Source of the DNA: Sphingosinicella microcystinivorans
Lineage (GTDB): Bacteria > Pseudomonadota > Alphaproteobacteria > Sphingomonadales > Sphingomonadaceae
Direction: 5' to 3'
Length of the DNA stretch: 64,000 nucleotides
Assembly: GCF_027941835.1 (NCBI RefSeq)
Contig: NZ_CP116005.1
Location: forward strand, 186,001 to 250,000
Position 1 is the first letter of the stretch; every line of letters begins with the position of its first letter. A program made the position numbers and the translations under genes. This document shows, in pieces, positions 27,021 to 36,189 of this stretch. Under the pieces are notes generated by a model that saw nothing but the letters and a program-made list of their open reading frames with translations, was not told the DNA's origin and searched no databases.

Positions 27021-28598
27021 ATGACAGGAAGCAGCCTCGACGCATGGTCCCGCGCATCTGTCTTCGATACGCTCGACAGCACGCGTTTCGACCTGCTGGT
27101 GATCGGTGGCGGCGTGACGGGTGCCGGCATCGCGCGCGATGCCGCGATGCGCGGGCTCTCGGTGGCGCTTGTCGAAGCCGCCGACTATGCGAGCGGCACC
27201 AGCAGCCGCTCGTCCAAGATGATCCACGGCGGGCTGCGCTATCTCGCGCAGGGCGACGTCGCGCTCGTGCGCGAGGCCGCGTCCGAACGGCAGATATTGC
27301 GGCGGATCGCGCCGCATCTGGCGCGGATCACACCCTTCATCGTGCCCACGAACTCGCTGGCGACCGCAACCAAGCTGCGCGCGGCGCTGTGGACGTTCGA
27401 GAAGCTGGGCGGTGTCCCCGAAGGCGAGCGCCACGAGGTGCTGGACGCCGCCGCATTCGCGCAGCGCGAGCCCTTGATGCGGATGGACGGGCTGAACGGC
27501 GCGGTCGTCTACCCCGAATTCCTCACCGACGACGCGCGGCTGGTGCTGGCGAACGTGCGGGCGGCGCAGGATGCGGGCGCCGTCGTCCTCAATCACGCCG
27601 CCGCAACCGGACTGGTGATCGAAAGCGGCAAGGCGACCGGCGCCGTGGTTCGCTCGACGCTTGCCGGCGAGGATGCCGGTGCGCGCGTCTGCGCGAGGCT
27701 GATCGTGAATGCCGCCGGGCCGTGGGTGGACGCGGTGCGGACGCTCGATCCCGCCGAGGGCGGCGCGCGCCTCTCGCTCAGCCGCGGCATCCACCTCGTG
27801 CTGCGGCGCGAGCGCCTGCCGGTGAACGCCACCATCGTCCTGCGCGCGCCGGACAAGCGCAGCATCTTCGCCGTGCCGCGCGGACGCTTCACCTACGTCG
27901 GCACCACTGACGTGTTCCACGGCCAGGTCGGCTACTGGCCGGAATTCACGCGCGCCGATGTCGACTATCTGCTGGATACGCTCGCGCTGCGCATGAAGAC
28001 CGAACGGCCTGCCGACGCGGAGATCGTCGCGCTCTGGTCCGGCGTCCGGCCGCTGATCGCGGAGCCCGGCAAATCGGCGAGCGAAGTCTCCCGCAAGGAC
28101 GAGGTGTGGACCGCGCCCTCCGGCATGATCTCGATCGCCGGCGGCAAGCTCAGCGCTTACCGCGCGATGGCGGCACGCGTCGTCGACCTTGTCGTCGAGC
28201 GGCTCGGCATCAGCGCCCACCCCTGTGCGACGGCGGAGATCCCGCTGCCCGGCGGCGAGGCGATCCATCTTCCTGCCAGCGAGGACAATGCGCGCCTCGT
28301 CGGCCTCTATGGCAACGAAGCGCAGGCGGTGCTCGACGCAGGCGGCGATGTGGCGGCCGAAGCCGCGCGCGCCGTGCTGCACGAAGGTGCGGCAACGCTG
28401 GAGGACTATTGGGTGCGGCGCAGCGCGCGCGCGTGGTTCGACGACAACGCGGGGCTTGCCGCGCTCGCACCGGCGGCAGCGACGATGGCGCCCCTCCTCG
28501 GCTGGAGCGATGTGCGCCGTGCCGCGGAGATCGCGCATTGCGAGGAGTTGAACCGGAAGAGCCGGACGGCTCTCCGCAGCGGAACGGGAGAAGGTTGA
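27021..28598 (+). CDS. glpD: Glycerol-3-phosphate dehydrogenase, FAD-dependent
   Basis: 525 residues. It has the dinucleotide-binding start FDLLVIGGGVTGAGIARDAA, the GlpD signature SGTSSRSSKMIHGGLRYLAQ, and the C-terminal GlpD domain (about residues 390-510). It oxidises glycerol 3-phosphate to dihydroxyacetone phosphate at the membrane. It lies 1 bp after the MFS gene, and its stop overlaps the next start (TGATG). Next to a sulfoquinovosidase it explains how the glycerol half of sulfoquinovosylglycerol enters glycolysis. Confidence 0.92.
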   Translation: MTGSSLDAWSRASVFDTLDSTRFDLLVIGGGVTGAGIARDAAMRGLSVALVEAADYASGTSSRSSKMIHGGLRYLAQGDVALVREAASERQILRRIAPHLARITPFIVPTNSLATATKLRAALWTFEKLGGVPEGERHEVLDAAAFAQREPLMRMDGLNGAVVYPEFLTDDARLVLANVRAAQDAGAVVLNHAAATGLVIESGKATGAVVRSTLAGEDAGARVCARLIVNAAGPWVDAVRTLDPAEGGARLSLSRGIHLVLRRERLPVNATIVLRAPDKRSIFAVPRGRFTYVGTTDVFHGQVGYWPEFTRADVDYLLDTLALRMKTERPADAEIVALWSGVRPLIAEPGKSASEVSRKDEVWTAPSGMISIAGGKLSAYRAMAARVVDLVVERLGISAHPCATAEIPLPGGEAIHLPASEDNARLVGLYGNEAQAVLDAGGDVAAEAARAVLHEGAATLEDYWVRRSARAWFDDNAGLAALAPAAATMAPLLGWSDVRRAAEIAHCEELNRKSRTALRSGTGEG

Positions 28599-30004
28599 TG
28601 GAAACGATCACCGAAGCGCTGGCGAGCGCGATCGGCGCGGCGCGCGTATTCACGGACACGGCGACGCTGGATGCGCGCCGCTACGACCAGTGGGCGGTGA
28701 AGCACCTGCGCGACTGGGAAGGACGGGCGCCTGCGCGACCGGGCGTCGTCGTGCGCCCCGCCAGCGTGGAGGACGTGCAGAAGATCGTGCGCCTCGCCGC
28801 CGGGCGGCGCGTGCCGCTGGTGCCGTTCGGACTCGGCAGCGGCGTGTGCGGCGGCATCGAGCCGGACGCAGACAGCATCCTTCTCGACCTGAGCGCGATG
28901 GACCGGGTGCGCAGCATCGACGAGCACAATTTGCTCGCGAGCTTCGACGCCGGTCTCAACGGCATGAAGGCCGAGGAGGCGGTGGCGGCGCGCGGCCTCA
29001 CCATCGGGCACTGGCCGCAATCCATCGCGATCAGCAGCGTCGGCGGCTGGGTCGCGACACGCGCCTCGGGCCAGTTCTCCACCGCCTACGGCAATATCGA
29101 GGACATCATCCATTCGATCGAGGCGGTGCTGCCGAACGGCGATCTCGTCACGCTCGGCAAGGCGCCGCGGGCGGCCGCGGGGCCCGACCTGCGCCATATC
29201 CTGATGGGCGCGGAAGGCACGATGGGCGTCATCACCGGCGTCACGTTCTCGCTGCGCCGCAAGCCCGCGCATCGCGGCTTCAGCACGTTCTACGCGGACA
29301 CGATGGACCAGGGCCTCGAGGCGCAGCGCCGCATCGTGCAGGCGGACTGGCTGCCGCCCGTGATGCGCCAGTACGACGCGCGCGAGGGCAAGCGCCTGTT
29401 CCGCGACCATTACCGCGAGGGCAAGGCGATGCTGATCTTCGTGCACGAAGGGCCGGAAGCGCGCGTCGAGGCCGAGCTGGCGGGCGTCGTCGCCATCGCC
29501 GCCGAAGCCGGGCTGTCGCCGGGGGACGGGAACGCCGGCAAGGAATGGATCGAGCGCCGCAACCACGTGCCCTCGTGGCGCGACATGTTCGACCGCGGCA
29601 TCGTTGCCGACACGGTCGAGATCTCGGCCGACTGGAGCCGCATCGGCGCGATCTACAAGGACGCGATCGCGGGGCTGAACGGCGTGCCGGGCATCATCAA
29701 CGCCTCCGCACACAGCTCCCACGTCTATCGCAGCGGCATCAATCTCTACTTCAGCTTCGCCGCACGCTTCGAGGGCGACACGGCGCCGATGGAGCCGACC
29801 TATTTCGAATGCTGGCGGCAGATCATGGAAGCGACCGTGCGCCACGGCGGCGGCGTCGCCCACCATCACGGCGCCGGGCGGGTGCGCAAGGACTACCTCC
29901 TCAGCGATCTCGGGCCTGCGGGCATCGCCCTGCTGCGCCGCATCAAGGCCGCCGTCGACCCCGAAGGCATCATGAATCCGGGCAACCTCATTCCCGATGC
30001 CTGA
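28598..30004 (+). CDS. FAD-linked oxidase of the VAO family, alkylglycerone-phosphate-synthase-like
   Basis: 468 residues. The N-terminal FAD-binding (PCMH) domain shows VVVRPASVEDVQKIVRLAA, PFGLGSGVCGG and LMGAEGTMGVITG. The C-terminal domain ends with AHHHGAGRVRKDYL and DPEGIMNPGNL, close to the His-rich motif of AGPS. The equivalent trio with a glycerol kinase and GlpD occurs in other bacteria, but its substrate is not established. Candidates here are oxidation of a glycerol-derived hydroxy acid or a glyceryl lipid intermediate. A D-lactate/glycolate dehydrogenase role is the conventional alternative. Only the family is certain. Confidence 0.82.
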   Translation: METITEALASAIGAARVFTDTATLDARRYDQWAVKHLRDWEGRAPARPGVVVRPASVEDVQKIVRLAAGRRVPLVPFGLGSGVCGGIEPDADSILLDLSAMDRVRSIDEHNLLASFDAGLNGMKAEEAVAARGLTIGHWPQSIAISSVGGWVATRASGQFSTAYGNIEDIIHSIEAVLPNGDLVTLGKAPRAAAGPDLRHILMGAEGTMGVITGVTFSLRRKPAHRGFSTFYADTMDQGLEAQRRIVQADWLPPVMRQYDAREGKRLFRDHYREGKAMLIFVHEGPEARVEAELAGVVAIAAEAGLSPGDGNAGKEWIERRNHVPSWRDMFDRGIVADTVEISADWSRIGAIYKDAIAGLNGVPGIINASAHSSHVYRSGINLYFSFAARFEGDTAPMEPTYFECWRQIMEATVRHGGGVAHHHGAGRVRKDYLLSDLGPAGIALLRRIKAAVDPEGIMNPGNLIPDA

Positions 30005-31412
30005 GCTGCTGCTCGCCCTCGACGCCGGTACAACCGGCGTGCGTGCGATGGTGACGGACGCCGGGGGCATCGTGCTCGGCGTGTGTAAGCAGGGGATCGA
30101 ATCGCATTTCCCGGCGCCGGGCCGTGTCGAGCAGGATGCCGATGCGGTGTGGGAGGCTTGCCGCGCCGTGATCGACGGAGCACTCGCGGGCGCGGGCCGC
30201 ACGCCGGCGGATATCGCCGCGATCGGCCTCACGACGCAGCGCGCCAGCGTCGTGGTGTGGGACCGGCGCACCGGGCGCGCCGCCGCGCCGATGATCGTGT
30301 GGAGCGATCTGCGCGGCATGGCGCGCTACCGCGAGCTGCGCGCAGCGGGCTTCCTGTCGTGGCCGCAGGTGCCCGCCGCCAAGCTCGAAGCCGCGCTCGC
30401 CGCGGCAGAGGGCAGCGATCTCGCATGGGGCACGCTCGACAGCTGGCTGCTCTGGAAGCTCTCGGGCGGCAGCGTGCACGCCACCGACCTCTCCGCGGCA
30501 TGGATCAGCGGCTACGTCGACCCCGGCGACCTCACGCGCTGGAATGCCGGCCTGCTCGCTTTCCAGGGCCTCTCCGAGCGCATGTTTCCCAAAATCGTGG
30601 ACAGTTGGGGCGAGATCGCGACAGCGGACGCGCTCGGCGGCATCCCGGTGACGGCGCTGCTCGCCGACCAGCAGGCGAGCATGGTCGCGCACGGCGCGCT
30701 CGCCGAGGGGGCGTGGAAGATGACCTACGGCACCTCGGGCGTGCTGATGATGTCGACGGGCGCGCGGCCGGTTTCGCCCCATCGCACCATGCCGGTGGCG
30801 GCGATGACGCGCGTGGGCGGCGGCACGCGTTTCTGCATCGAAGGTATGGTCGTCAGCATCGGCAGTTTCGTGGAATGGCTCTGCGGCCTCGGCCTGTTCG
30901 CGTCCGGCGCCGATCTCGAGGTCGCAGCCGCATCGGTCGAGGACGCGAAAGGCGTGACCATACGCCCCTCGCTGCAAGGGCTCGGCGCGCCGCACGGGCG
31001 TTTCGACGTGCAGGCGCTGATCGCCGGGCTCAGCCTCGGCGCAGGCCGCGCCCACATCGCCCGCGCGGCGCTCACCGGCATCGCCTGCCGCGTGCGCGAG
31101 ATCGTCGACGTGCTCGCGGCCTCGGAGTTCGGCGTGCCCGAAACGCTGCCCGTCGACGGCGGGCTTTCCGCGAGCGGCACGCTGCTACAATTGCAGGCCG
31201 ACCTCATCGGACGCCCGGTTCGCCGCCACGCAGTCGCCGAAGGCTCGGCATTCGGGGCAGCGATGGCCGCCGGAATCGGCGCAGGCCTTTTCGGCGAGGC
31301 GGATCTCACCGCGCGCATCCGCTACGACCGCGACTATCAGCCCGCGATCAGCGCCGACGCGGCAAATGCCCTCTTCACGGATTGGCAGACAGCGGCGCTG
31401 GGCTCTCTGTAG
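29997..31412 (+). CDS. FGGY-family kinase, glycerol-kinase-like
   Basis: 471 residues. It has LALDAGTTGVRAMV (phosphate loop), IAAIGLTTQRASVVVWDRRTG, the actin-like GTLDSWLLWKLSGG and the C-terminal VDGGLSASGTLLQLQADLIG signature. The pattern is nearest to glycerol kinase. It is somewhat short, and the segment after IVWSDLR diverges from E. coli GlpK. It overlaps the FAD oxidase by 8 bp and is last in the operon, with glpD two genes earlier, so phosphorylation of glycerol from sulfoquinovosylglycerol is the straightforward role. The 3' end overlaps the convergent TIM-barrel gene by 38 bp. Confidence 0.84.
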   Translation: MPELLLALDAGTTGVRAMVTDAGGIVLGVCKQGIESHFPAPGRVEQDADAVWEACRAVIDGALAGAGRTPADIAAIGLTTQRASVVVWDRRTGRAAAPMIVWSDLRGMARYRELRAAGFLSWPQVPAAKLEAALAAAEGSDLAWGTLDSWLLWKLSGGSVHATDLSAAWISGYVDPGDLTRWNAGLLAFQGLSERMFPKIVDSWGEIATADALGGIPVTALLADQQASMVAHGALAEGAWKMTYGTSGVLMMSTGARPVSPHRTMPVAAMTRVGGGTRFCIEGMVVSIGSFVEWLCGLGLFASGADLEVAAASVEDAKGVTIRPSLQGLGAPHGRFDVQALIAGLSLGAGRAHIARAALTGIACRVREIVDVLAASEFGVPETLPVDGGLSASGTLLQLQADLIGRPVRRHAVAEGSAFGAAMAAGIGAGLFGEADLTARIRYDRDYQPAISADAANALFTDWQTAALGSL

Positions 31413-32235
31413 CGGCCTCGTCCCACAAGCCGCGCGCGATTTCCCGCATCCGCTGCGCCTCCTGCCAGCGGTCGGTGAGTTCGCGCCCGTCCGGCGCGGT
31501 GATCGCGTAGGGCGGCGGACCGAGCTCGCACATGAAGGGAAGCGCATCGTTTTCCCCTGCCGAGGCTCGCCACAGCGAAAAACCCCGCCTCCACCATGCC
31601 ATGTGCTGATCGCGCCAGCCGCGATGCTGCGGCGCCTCCATGGCGACCTGCACCTGATGCGTCGTGGAGATGCGCCCATGGAAGTTCCGGGCGTTACGCA
31701 GCAACCGCTCAATCGCAGCGAGCTGGTCCTCGCGCAGCGGCAATTCCATCTCGCCCGCGACCGGATAATGCGAAAGATCGCAGGTGAGCGGCAGGTCCGG
31801 CATTTCATCGAGAATGCCGAGCGTGAACAGCAGGTCGTTGGTGAGGCGCCCGCGGTGCGTCTCGTAGAACACCGGCAGCGGCGCGGTATCCGAAACGCGG
31901 CGCAGACTTTCGAGCAGCCGCATCGCATCCGCGAGGTGCCGCACGGGGCCCGCGACCTGCACGTTGACGTGACCGGCGCCGAGACGCACGGCTTCGTCGA
32001 TGTAGCCGGCGAGCTGCCCGGCATCGTGCACGAGCACCTGCCCTTCCCAATAGAGCCCATGCGCCCCCATCACGCGCGACACGCCCGCGGCGCGGGCGAC
32101 GCGCGCGATATTCACGCCGACGCCGTCGAATCCGGCCGCGACGACGCGTTCGAGCGCTTCATCGAGCCGCGCCTCGATGTCGAAGCCGGGACACTTGTCG
32201 AGGCCCCAGACGGATTGCAGAACGCGAAAGTGCAC
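31375..32235 (-). CDS. Xylose-isomerase-like TIM-barrel protein
   Basis: 286 residues of the AP-endonuclease-2/xylose-isomerase-like fold. Likely metal ligands are in FYETHRGRLTND, LTCDLSHYP, ISTTHQVQ and CELGPPPY. The start is taken as GTG 32235, because GGGGAGA lies six bases upstream; ATGs at 32256 and 32268 lack one. It may act as a sugar or keto-acid isomerase/epimerase, but the substrate is unknown. It is 141 bp downstream of the amidohydrolase on the same strand and may be the last gene of that operon. Confidence 0.75.
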   Translation of the reverse strand: MHFRVLQSVWGLDKCPGFDIEARLDEALERVVAAGFDGVGVNIARVARAAGVSRVMGAHGLYWEGQVLVHDAGQLAGYIDEAVRLGAGHVNVQVAGPVRHLADAMRLLESLRRVSDTAPLPVFYETHRGRLTNDLLFTLGILDEMPDLPLTCDLSHYPVAGEMELPLREDQLAAIERLLRNARNFHGRISTTHQVQVAMEAPQHRGWRDQHMAWWRRGFSLWRASAGENDALPFMCELGPPPYAITAPDGRELTDRWQEAQRMREIARGLWDEAATESPAPLSANP

Positions 32236-32376
32236 GGCCGATCTCCCCGTACCCATAGACGCCGCCACACGCGGCGATGTCCAATCGTATCCGCGAATGG
32301 CCTCATCCCACGATGCGATGCGGCGCGCTCAGGCGAGCGCGCCACCTGCATCATCCCCACCTCGGGATGGTGCGGT

Positions 32377-33714
32377 TCAGTCCGCCGGGAACCCCTGCCG
32401 CTTGCCGCCCGCCTTGTGGACGACGCCGTGACGCATCACGAAGTCGACGCTTTCCATGCGGGTCACGTCCTCGAGCGGGCTGCCCGCCACCGCGATGATG
32501 TCGGCGTCCTTGCCGGACGTGATCGTGCCGATGGCCGCCGAGCGGCCGAGCGCCTCGGCGGCGTTCACGGTCGCGGCCTGAAGCGCGGCGGCGGGCGACA
32601 TGCCCGCCTTCACCATCAGGGCGAACTCGCGGGCGTTGTCGCCGTGCTTCGAAACGCCGCTGTCGGTGCCGAAGGCGACCTTCACGCCCGCCGCGAACGC
32701 CTTCTTGTGGCTGTTGAACGCATTGGCGGCGGCTTCTTCCGCCTTCGGGATCACGGCGGGCGGCAGAGCGCCGCCACGCGCCTGTTCGACGGCGGTGTTG
32801 GCCGCAAGCATGGTCGGCACGAGCCATGTGCCGTGCGTCTTCAGCAGCCTGATCGCCTCGTCGTCGAGGAACGAGCCGTGGTCGACGGTATCGACGCCCG
32901 CCGGGATCGCCGCTTTCGTGCCTGCCGCGTGGTGGCTGTGGGTGGCGACCTTGCGGCCGAGGCCGTGCGCCGTGTCGATCACGGCCTTGATCTCCGCATC
33001 GGTCATCGAACGGCCGAGACCGCCCGAGACGTTGGAGAGCACGCCGCCCGTCGACATGAACTTGATGACCTGCGCGCCGAGCGCGACCTGCTGACGCACC
33101 GCGCGGCGGCAATCGTCGGGTCCGTCGCAGGTGTTGATCTGGTGCTGGTGGACGGCGTTGAAGAACGTCTCCGCAAGGCCGTTCGAAGGATCGCCGTGCC
33201 CGCCCGAAACGGAAATCGGCGCGCCTGCGTTCACGATCGTCGGCCCGGCGATGTTGCCGCGATCAATGCCGTCGCGCAGCGCGCGGATGCCACGCGGATT
33301 GCCGCCGAGGTCGCGCACCGTGGTGAAACCGGCATCGAGCGTGACCCGCGCGTTCGAGACCGCGTACATCATGTCGTCGGCATCATCGCTCGTCATGGCG
33401 GTGAGCCGGGCGCGCAGCGGATCGCCGCCGATCCCCCAGAAGTGGACATGCAGGTCGATGAGCCCCGGCATCACGAAGCGGTCCTTGAGGTCCACCACCT
33501 TCACGCCCGCCTGCGGCTCGGCATAGCCGTCGCGCACCTCGGCGATCTTGCCGTCCCGGATGACGATCGTGCTCGGCCCGCGCGGCGCCTTGCCCGGCTC
33601 GGCGAGCAGCGTTCCGGCGTAAACGAGGGTCACGGCCTCGCCCACGGGCGCGGGCTGCGCGGCGAGCAGCGAGGTGGACATGAGCGCAAGGGTGACGGCA
33701 GCAACACGACGCAT
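32377..33714 (-). CDS. Secreted amidohydrolase, imidazolonepropionase/prolidase-like
   Basis: 445 residues with a signal peptide (MRRVAAVTLALMSTSLLAAQ). Metal-site motifs are the HxH in DLHVHFWG, the carboxylated Lys in IKFMSTGG, His in VATHSHHAAG and Asp in FGTDSGV, so the binuclear site is complete. Start 33714 has AGGGGA in front. Relatives hydrolyse Xaa-Pro dipeptides, N-acyl amino acids or cyclic amides in the periplasm. It is downstream of the FMN oxidase and an MFS gene in one operon. Confidence 0.85.
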   Translation of the reverse strand: MRRVAAVTLALMSTSLLAAQPAPVGEAVTLVYAGTLLAEPGKAPRGPSTIVIRDGKIAEVRDGYAEPQAGVKVVDLKDRFVMPGLIDLHVHFWGIGGDPLRARLTAMTSDDADDMMYAVSNARVTLDAGFTTVRDLGGNPRGIRALRDGIDRGNIAGPTIVNAGAPISVSGGHGDPSNGLAETFFNAVHQHQINTCDGPDDCRRAVRQQVALGAQVIKFMSTGGVLSNVSGGLGRSMTDAEIKAVIDTAHGLGRKVATHSHHAAGTKAAIPAGVDTVDHGSFLDDEAIRLLKTHGTWLVPTMLAANTAVEQARGGALPPAVIPKAEEAAANAFNSHKKAFAAGVKVAFGTDSGVSKHGDNAREFALMVKAGMSPAAALQAATVNAAEALGRSAAIGTITSGKDADIIAVAGSPLEDVTRMESVDFVMRHGVVHKAGGKRQGFPAD

Positions 33715-33783
33715 ATGGAAAATCCCCTGATTCTTCAGAATAATCGAGTCATAGTCCCGCTTCTTCAGGAGGATCAAGGCTGG

Positions 33784-34923
33784 CTAAACGAGCAGCGGCC
33801 TCGCGCGGATGTCAACGATGGAAGCGGCCCCGCACAGCTGCATCGCGCGGACGAGCTCGCTCACCAGCAGGTCGATACAGCGCGCGACGCCCGCTTCGCC
33901 GCCAGCCGCAAGCCCGTAGAGATAGGGACGGCCGATCGAGCAGGCGTCCGCACCGAGCGCGAGCGCCCGCACTATGTCCCCGCCCCGGCGGACGCCGCCG
34001 TCGACGACCAGCGTCAGGTCCGAACCGACCGCCTGCCTTATGGGGCGGACAGCATCGACGGGCGCGACCGTGTTGTCGAGCTGGCGCCCGCCGTGGTTGG
34101 AGAGGATGAGGCCGTTGACGCCCCGTTTCGCAGCTTCCACGGCATCGTCGATGGCGAGCACGCCCTTGAGAACGATCGGCCCGTCCCAGAGCGTTTGCAG
34201 CCATTCGACGTCGCGCCAGCTTATGGCCGGGTCGATTTCCCGGTTGGCGTAGGCGAGGAACGCTTCCGTCCCGCCCGCAGGCACGCGGCTGCCGACGTTG
34301 ACCAGCCGGAAATCGCGGTCCCTGAGGAGACCGGCGACCCAGCCGGGCCGCAGGGCGAAGTCGAGGGCCGACCGCAGCCCCAATCGCGGCGGGACCGTGA
34401 AGCCGTGACGCTTGTCCCTGAGCCGGTTGCCCGGTGTCGTGGTGTCGACGGTGAGGCAGAGCACGTGATAACCGGCAGCCTTGCAGCGGGCGAGAAGCTC
34501 CGCGGTGAGCCCGCGGTCGCGGAACATGTAGAGCTGGAACAGCTTCGGCGCGCCGGGCACCGACGCGTCCTCGATGGAGGTCGTGCCGAAGGTGGAAAGG
34601 CCGTAGAACACGCCCGCACGGGCGGCGGCGCGTGCGGCGGCGATCTCCTTGCCGGGATGGAACAGGCGCGACATGCCGGTCGGCGAAAGCATGAGCGGCG
34701 CGGCCACCCGCTGACCGAAAAGGCTGGTCGACGCGTCGGGCCGGGCCGCGCCCGCGAGAACCCGGGGCACGAGCGGATAGGCATCGAAGGCGGCAGCGTT
34801 GCGGACGATCGAGACTTCCCCGTCCGCGCCGCCTTCCAGATAGTCCCACACCGGCCTCGGCAGGCGGGCGTGTGCGGCCTTGCGCAGGTCCGCTACGGCG
34901 TAGGCGCGATCAAGCCGGTTCAC
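33784..34923 (-). CDS. FMN-dependent alpha-hydroxy-acid dehydrogenase/oxidase
   Basis: 379 residues, (S)-2-hydroxy-acid oxidase family (LldD, glycolate oxidase, mandelate dehydrogenase). The active-site signature is LSNHGGRQLD, with PTGMSRLFHP for FMN binding and VDGGVRRGGDIVRALALGA near the C-terminus. It oxidises an L-2-hydroxy acid to the 2-keto acid; which one is not clear. It overlaps the AAHS-type transporter gene by 14 bp, suggesting that the transported acid is its substrate. Confidence 0.87.
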   Translation of the reverse strand: MNRLDRAYAVADLRKAAHARLPRPVWDYLEGGADGEVSIVRNAAAFDAYPLVPRVLAGAARPDASTSLFGQRVAAPLMLSPTGMSRLFHPGKEIAAARAAARAGVFYGLSTFGTTSIEDASVPGAPKLFQLYMFRDRGLTAELLARCKAAGYHVLCLTVDTTTPGNRLRDKRHGFTVPPRLGLRSALDFALRPGWVAGLLRDRDFRLVNVGSRVPAGGTEAFLAYANREIDPAISWRDVEWLQTLWDGPIVLKGVLAIDDAVEAAKRGVNGLILSNHGGRQLDNTVAPVDAVRPIRQAVGSDLTLVVDGGVRRGGDIVRALALGADACSIGRPYLYGLAAGGEAGVARCIDLLVSELVRAMQLCGAASIVDIRARPLLV

Positions 34924-36133
34924 GATGCCGCTCGATATGCCTGCGCAGCACCATCAGCGAGACGGCGAGCATCGCCATCAGCAGCGCCGAGACGAGGAAA
35001 TAGCCGCCGCCCTGCCAGCCGATGAGGACGCCCCCCGCGAGCGCGCTGATCATCGCGCCCGTGCGCCCGAACCCGACGGCGACGCCGATCGCGGTCGCAC
35101 GCGTCTCGACGGGGTAGAGCTGCGTGGCCACCGCGAAGAGGATCGACTGGATGCCCGCGCTGAACACGCCGAGCAGGGCGATGAGCGAAACGCTGAGCGC
35201 GAACGCCGCGGGATTCGGCGGATAGGCAGCCAGCAACGCGCTGACCGCGCCCCCGCCCAGCGCCATCGCGACGAGGACGACGCGCGAGCCGAGCGGGCGG
35301 ATCAGCGACGCGCCGAGGAGCGCGCCGACGATGCCCCCGCAATTGAAAAGCGCCGCGCCGATGCTCGCGTCGCCGAGATCGAACCCCGCGCCCGCGAGCA
35401 GGCTCGGCAGCCAGTTGAGCGAGAGATAGACGGCCATCATCGACCAGAAATAGGCCGCCCACATCGCCAGCGTGTCGCGCCGCGCGCCCGTGCCGAGCAG
35501 CACGGCCACGGTCTCGCCGAAACCCGGCGACGGCAGCGGCCGGAAATCGGGCGAGACGGATACGGGGCCGCGCTTCTCCAGGAACAGGAGCGCGCCGAGC
35601 AGCATCGAGAACAGCCCGCAGCCGATGAACAGCGGCCGCCACCCGTAGGCGGGCAGCACCCAGGACGCGAGGATGCCGCCCATCATGCCGCCGAGCGGAA
35701 TACAGAGGATCGTGGCCGTGACCGCGACGGCCCGCCAGCGGGGCGCTATGGTTTCGGACATCAGGGCCGCCGCGTTCGGAATGGCGCCGCCCATGCCGAG
35801 CCCGGCGATGAAGCGGAGGAGGAGGATTTCGTTCACGCTGCCGGCGAGCGCGCAAAGGCCGGTGAACAGGCCGAACAGAACGACGCTGATGCCGAGCGCG
35901 GCGGGCCTGCCGATGCGGTCCCCGGCGTAGCCCAGAAGGATCGTGCCGACCGACATGCCGACGAGCCCGGCCATGAAGACGATTCCGAAGGCGCTCTTCT
36001 CCGCGCCCCATTCGGACGCGATCGCAGGCAGCGCAAAGCTCAGCGCCTGCCCGTCGAGCCCGTCGAGCAGGATGGCGAGAACGGTAAGTATACCAAGTTG
36101 TCGGCGGGCGGGCCGAACGAAGATCGCATTCAC
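34910..36133 (-). CDS. MFS transporter of the aromatic-acid/H+ symporter (AAHS) type
   Basis: 407 residues with about 12 membrane helices. DGLDGQALSFALPAIASEW and GMSVGTILLGYAGDRIGRP are the helix-1 and loop motifs of the PcaK/BenK group. Start GTG 36133 is chosen because GGAGGGG sits six bases upstream; a TTG at 36157 lacks a site. First gene of the operon AAHS-FMN oxidase-amidohydrolase. An AT-rich dyad 27 bp upstream is shared with two other promoters of this region. It should import an organic acid anion. Confidence 0.85.
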   Translation of the reverse strand: MNAIFVRPARRQLGILTVLAILLDGLDGQALSFALPAIASEWGAEKSAFGIVFMAGLVGMSVGTILLGYAGDRIGRPAALGISVVLFGLFTGLCALAGSVNEILLLRFIAGLGMGGAIPNAAALMSETIAPRWRAVAVTATILCIPLGGMMGGILASWVLPAYGWRPLFIGCGLFSMLLGALLFLEKRGPVSVSPDFRPLPSPGFGETVAVLLGTGARRDTLAMWAAYFWSMMAVYLSLNWLPSLLAGAGFDLGDASIGAALFNCGGIVGALLGASLIRPLGSRVVLVAMALGGGAVSALLAAYPPNPAAFALSVSLIALLGVFSAGIQSILFAVATQLYPVETRATAIGVAVGFGRTGAMISALAGGVLIGWQGGGYFLVSALLMAMLAVSLMVLRRHIERHREPA

Positions 36134-36159
36134 ATCAGTCCCCTCCGCTGTGGACAAAT

Positions 36160-36176
36160 ATTATATTTTATATAAT
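36160..36176. promoter_or_regulatory. AT-rich dyad, second-regulon site 1
   Basis: ATTATAT and ATATAAT are separated by TTT, a perfect 7-bp inverted repeat between the divergent AAHS transporter and M23 genes. Similar TTTTATAAAA palindromes occur at 43.50 and 49.39 kb and nowhere else that I noticed in this GC-rich window. Confidence 0.6.
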
Positions 36177-36189
36177 CTAGAGAAAAGCA

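Noticed and set aside
32352-32369. Hairpin CATCCC/GGGATG after the amidohydrolase gene as a terminator
   Set aside because: Only a 6-bp stem with no T-run; the 141-bp gap to the TIM-barrel gene shows nothing else convincing, so the two may be co-transcribed.
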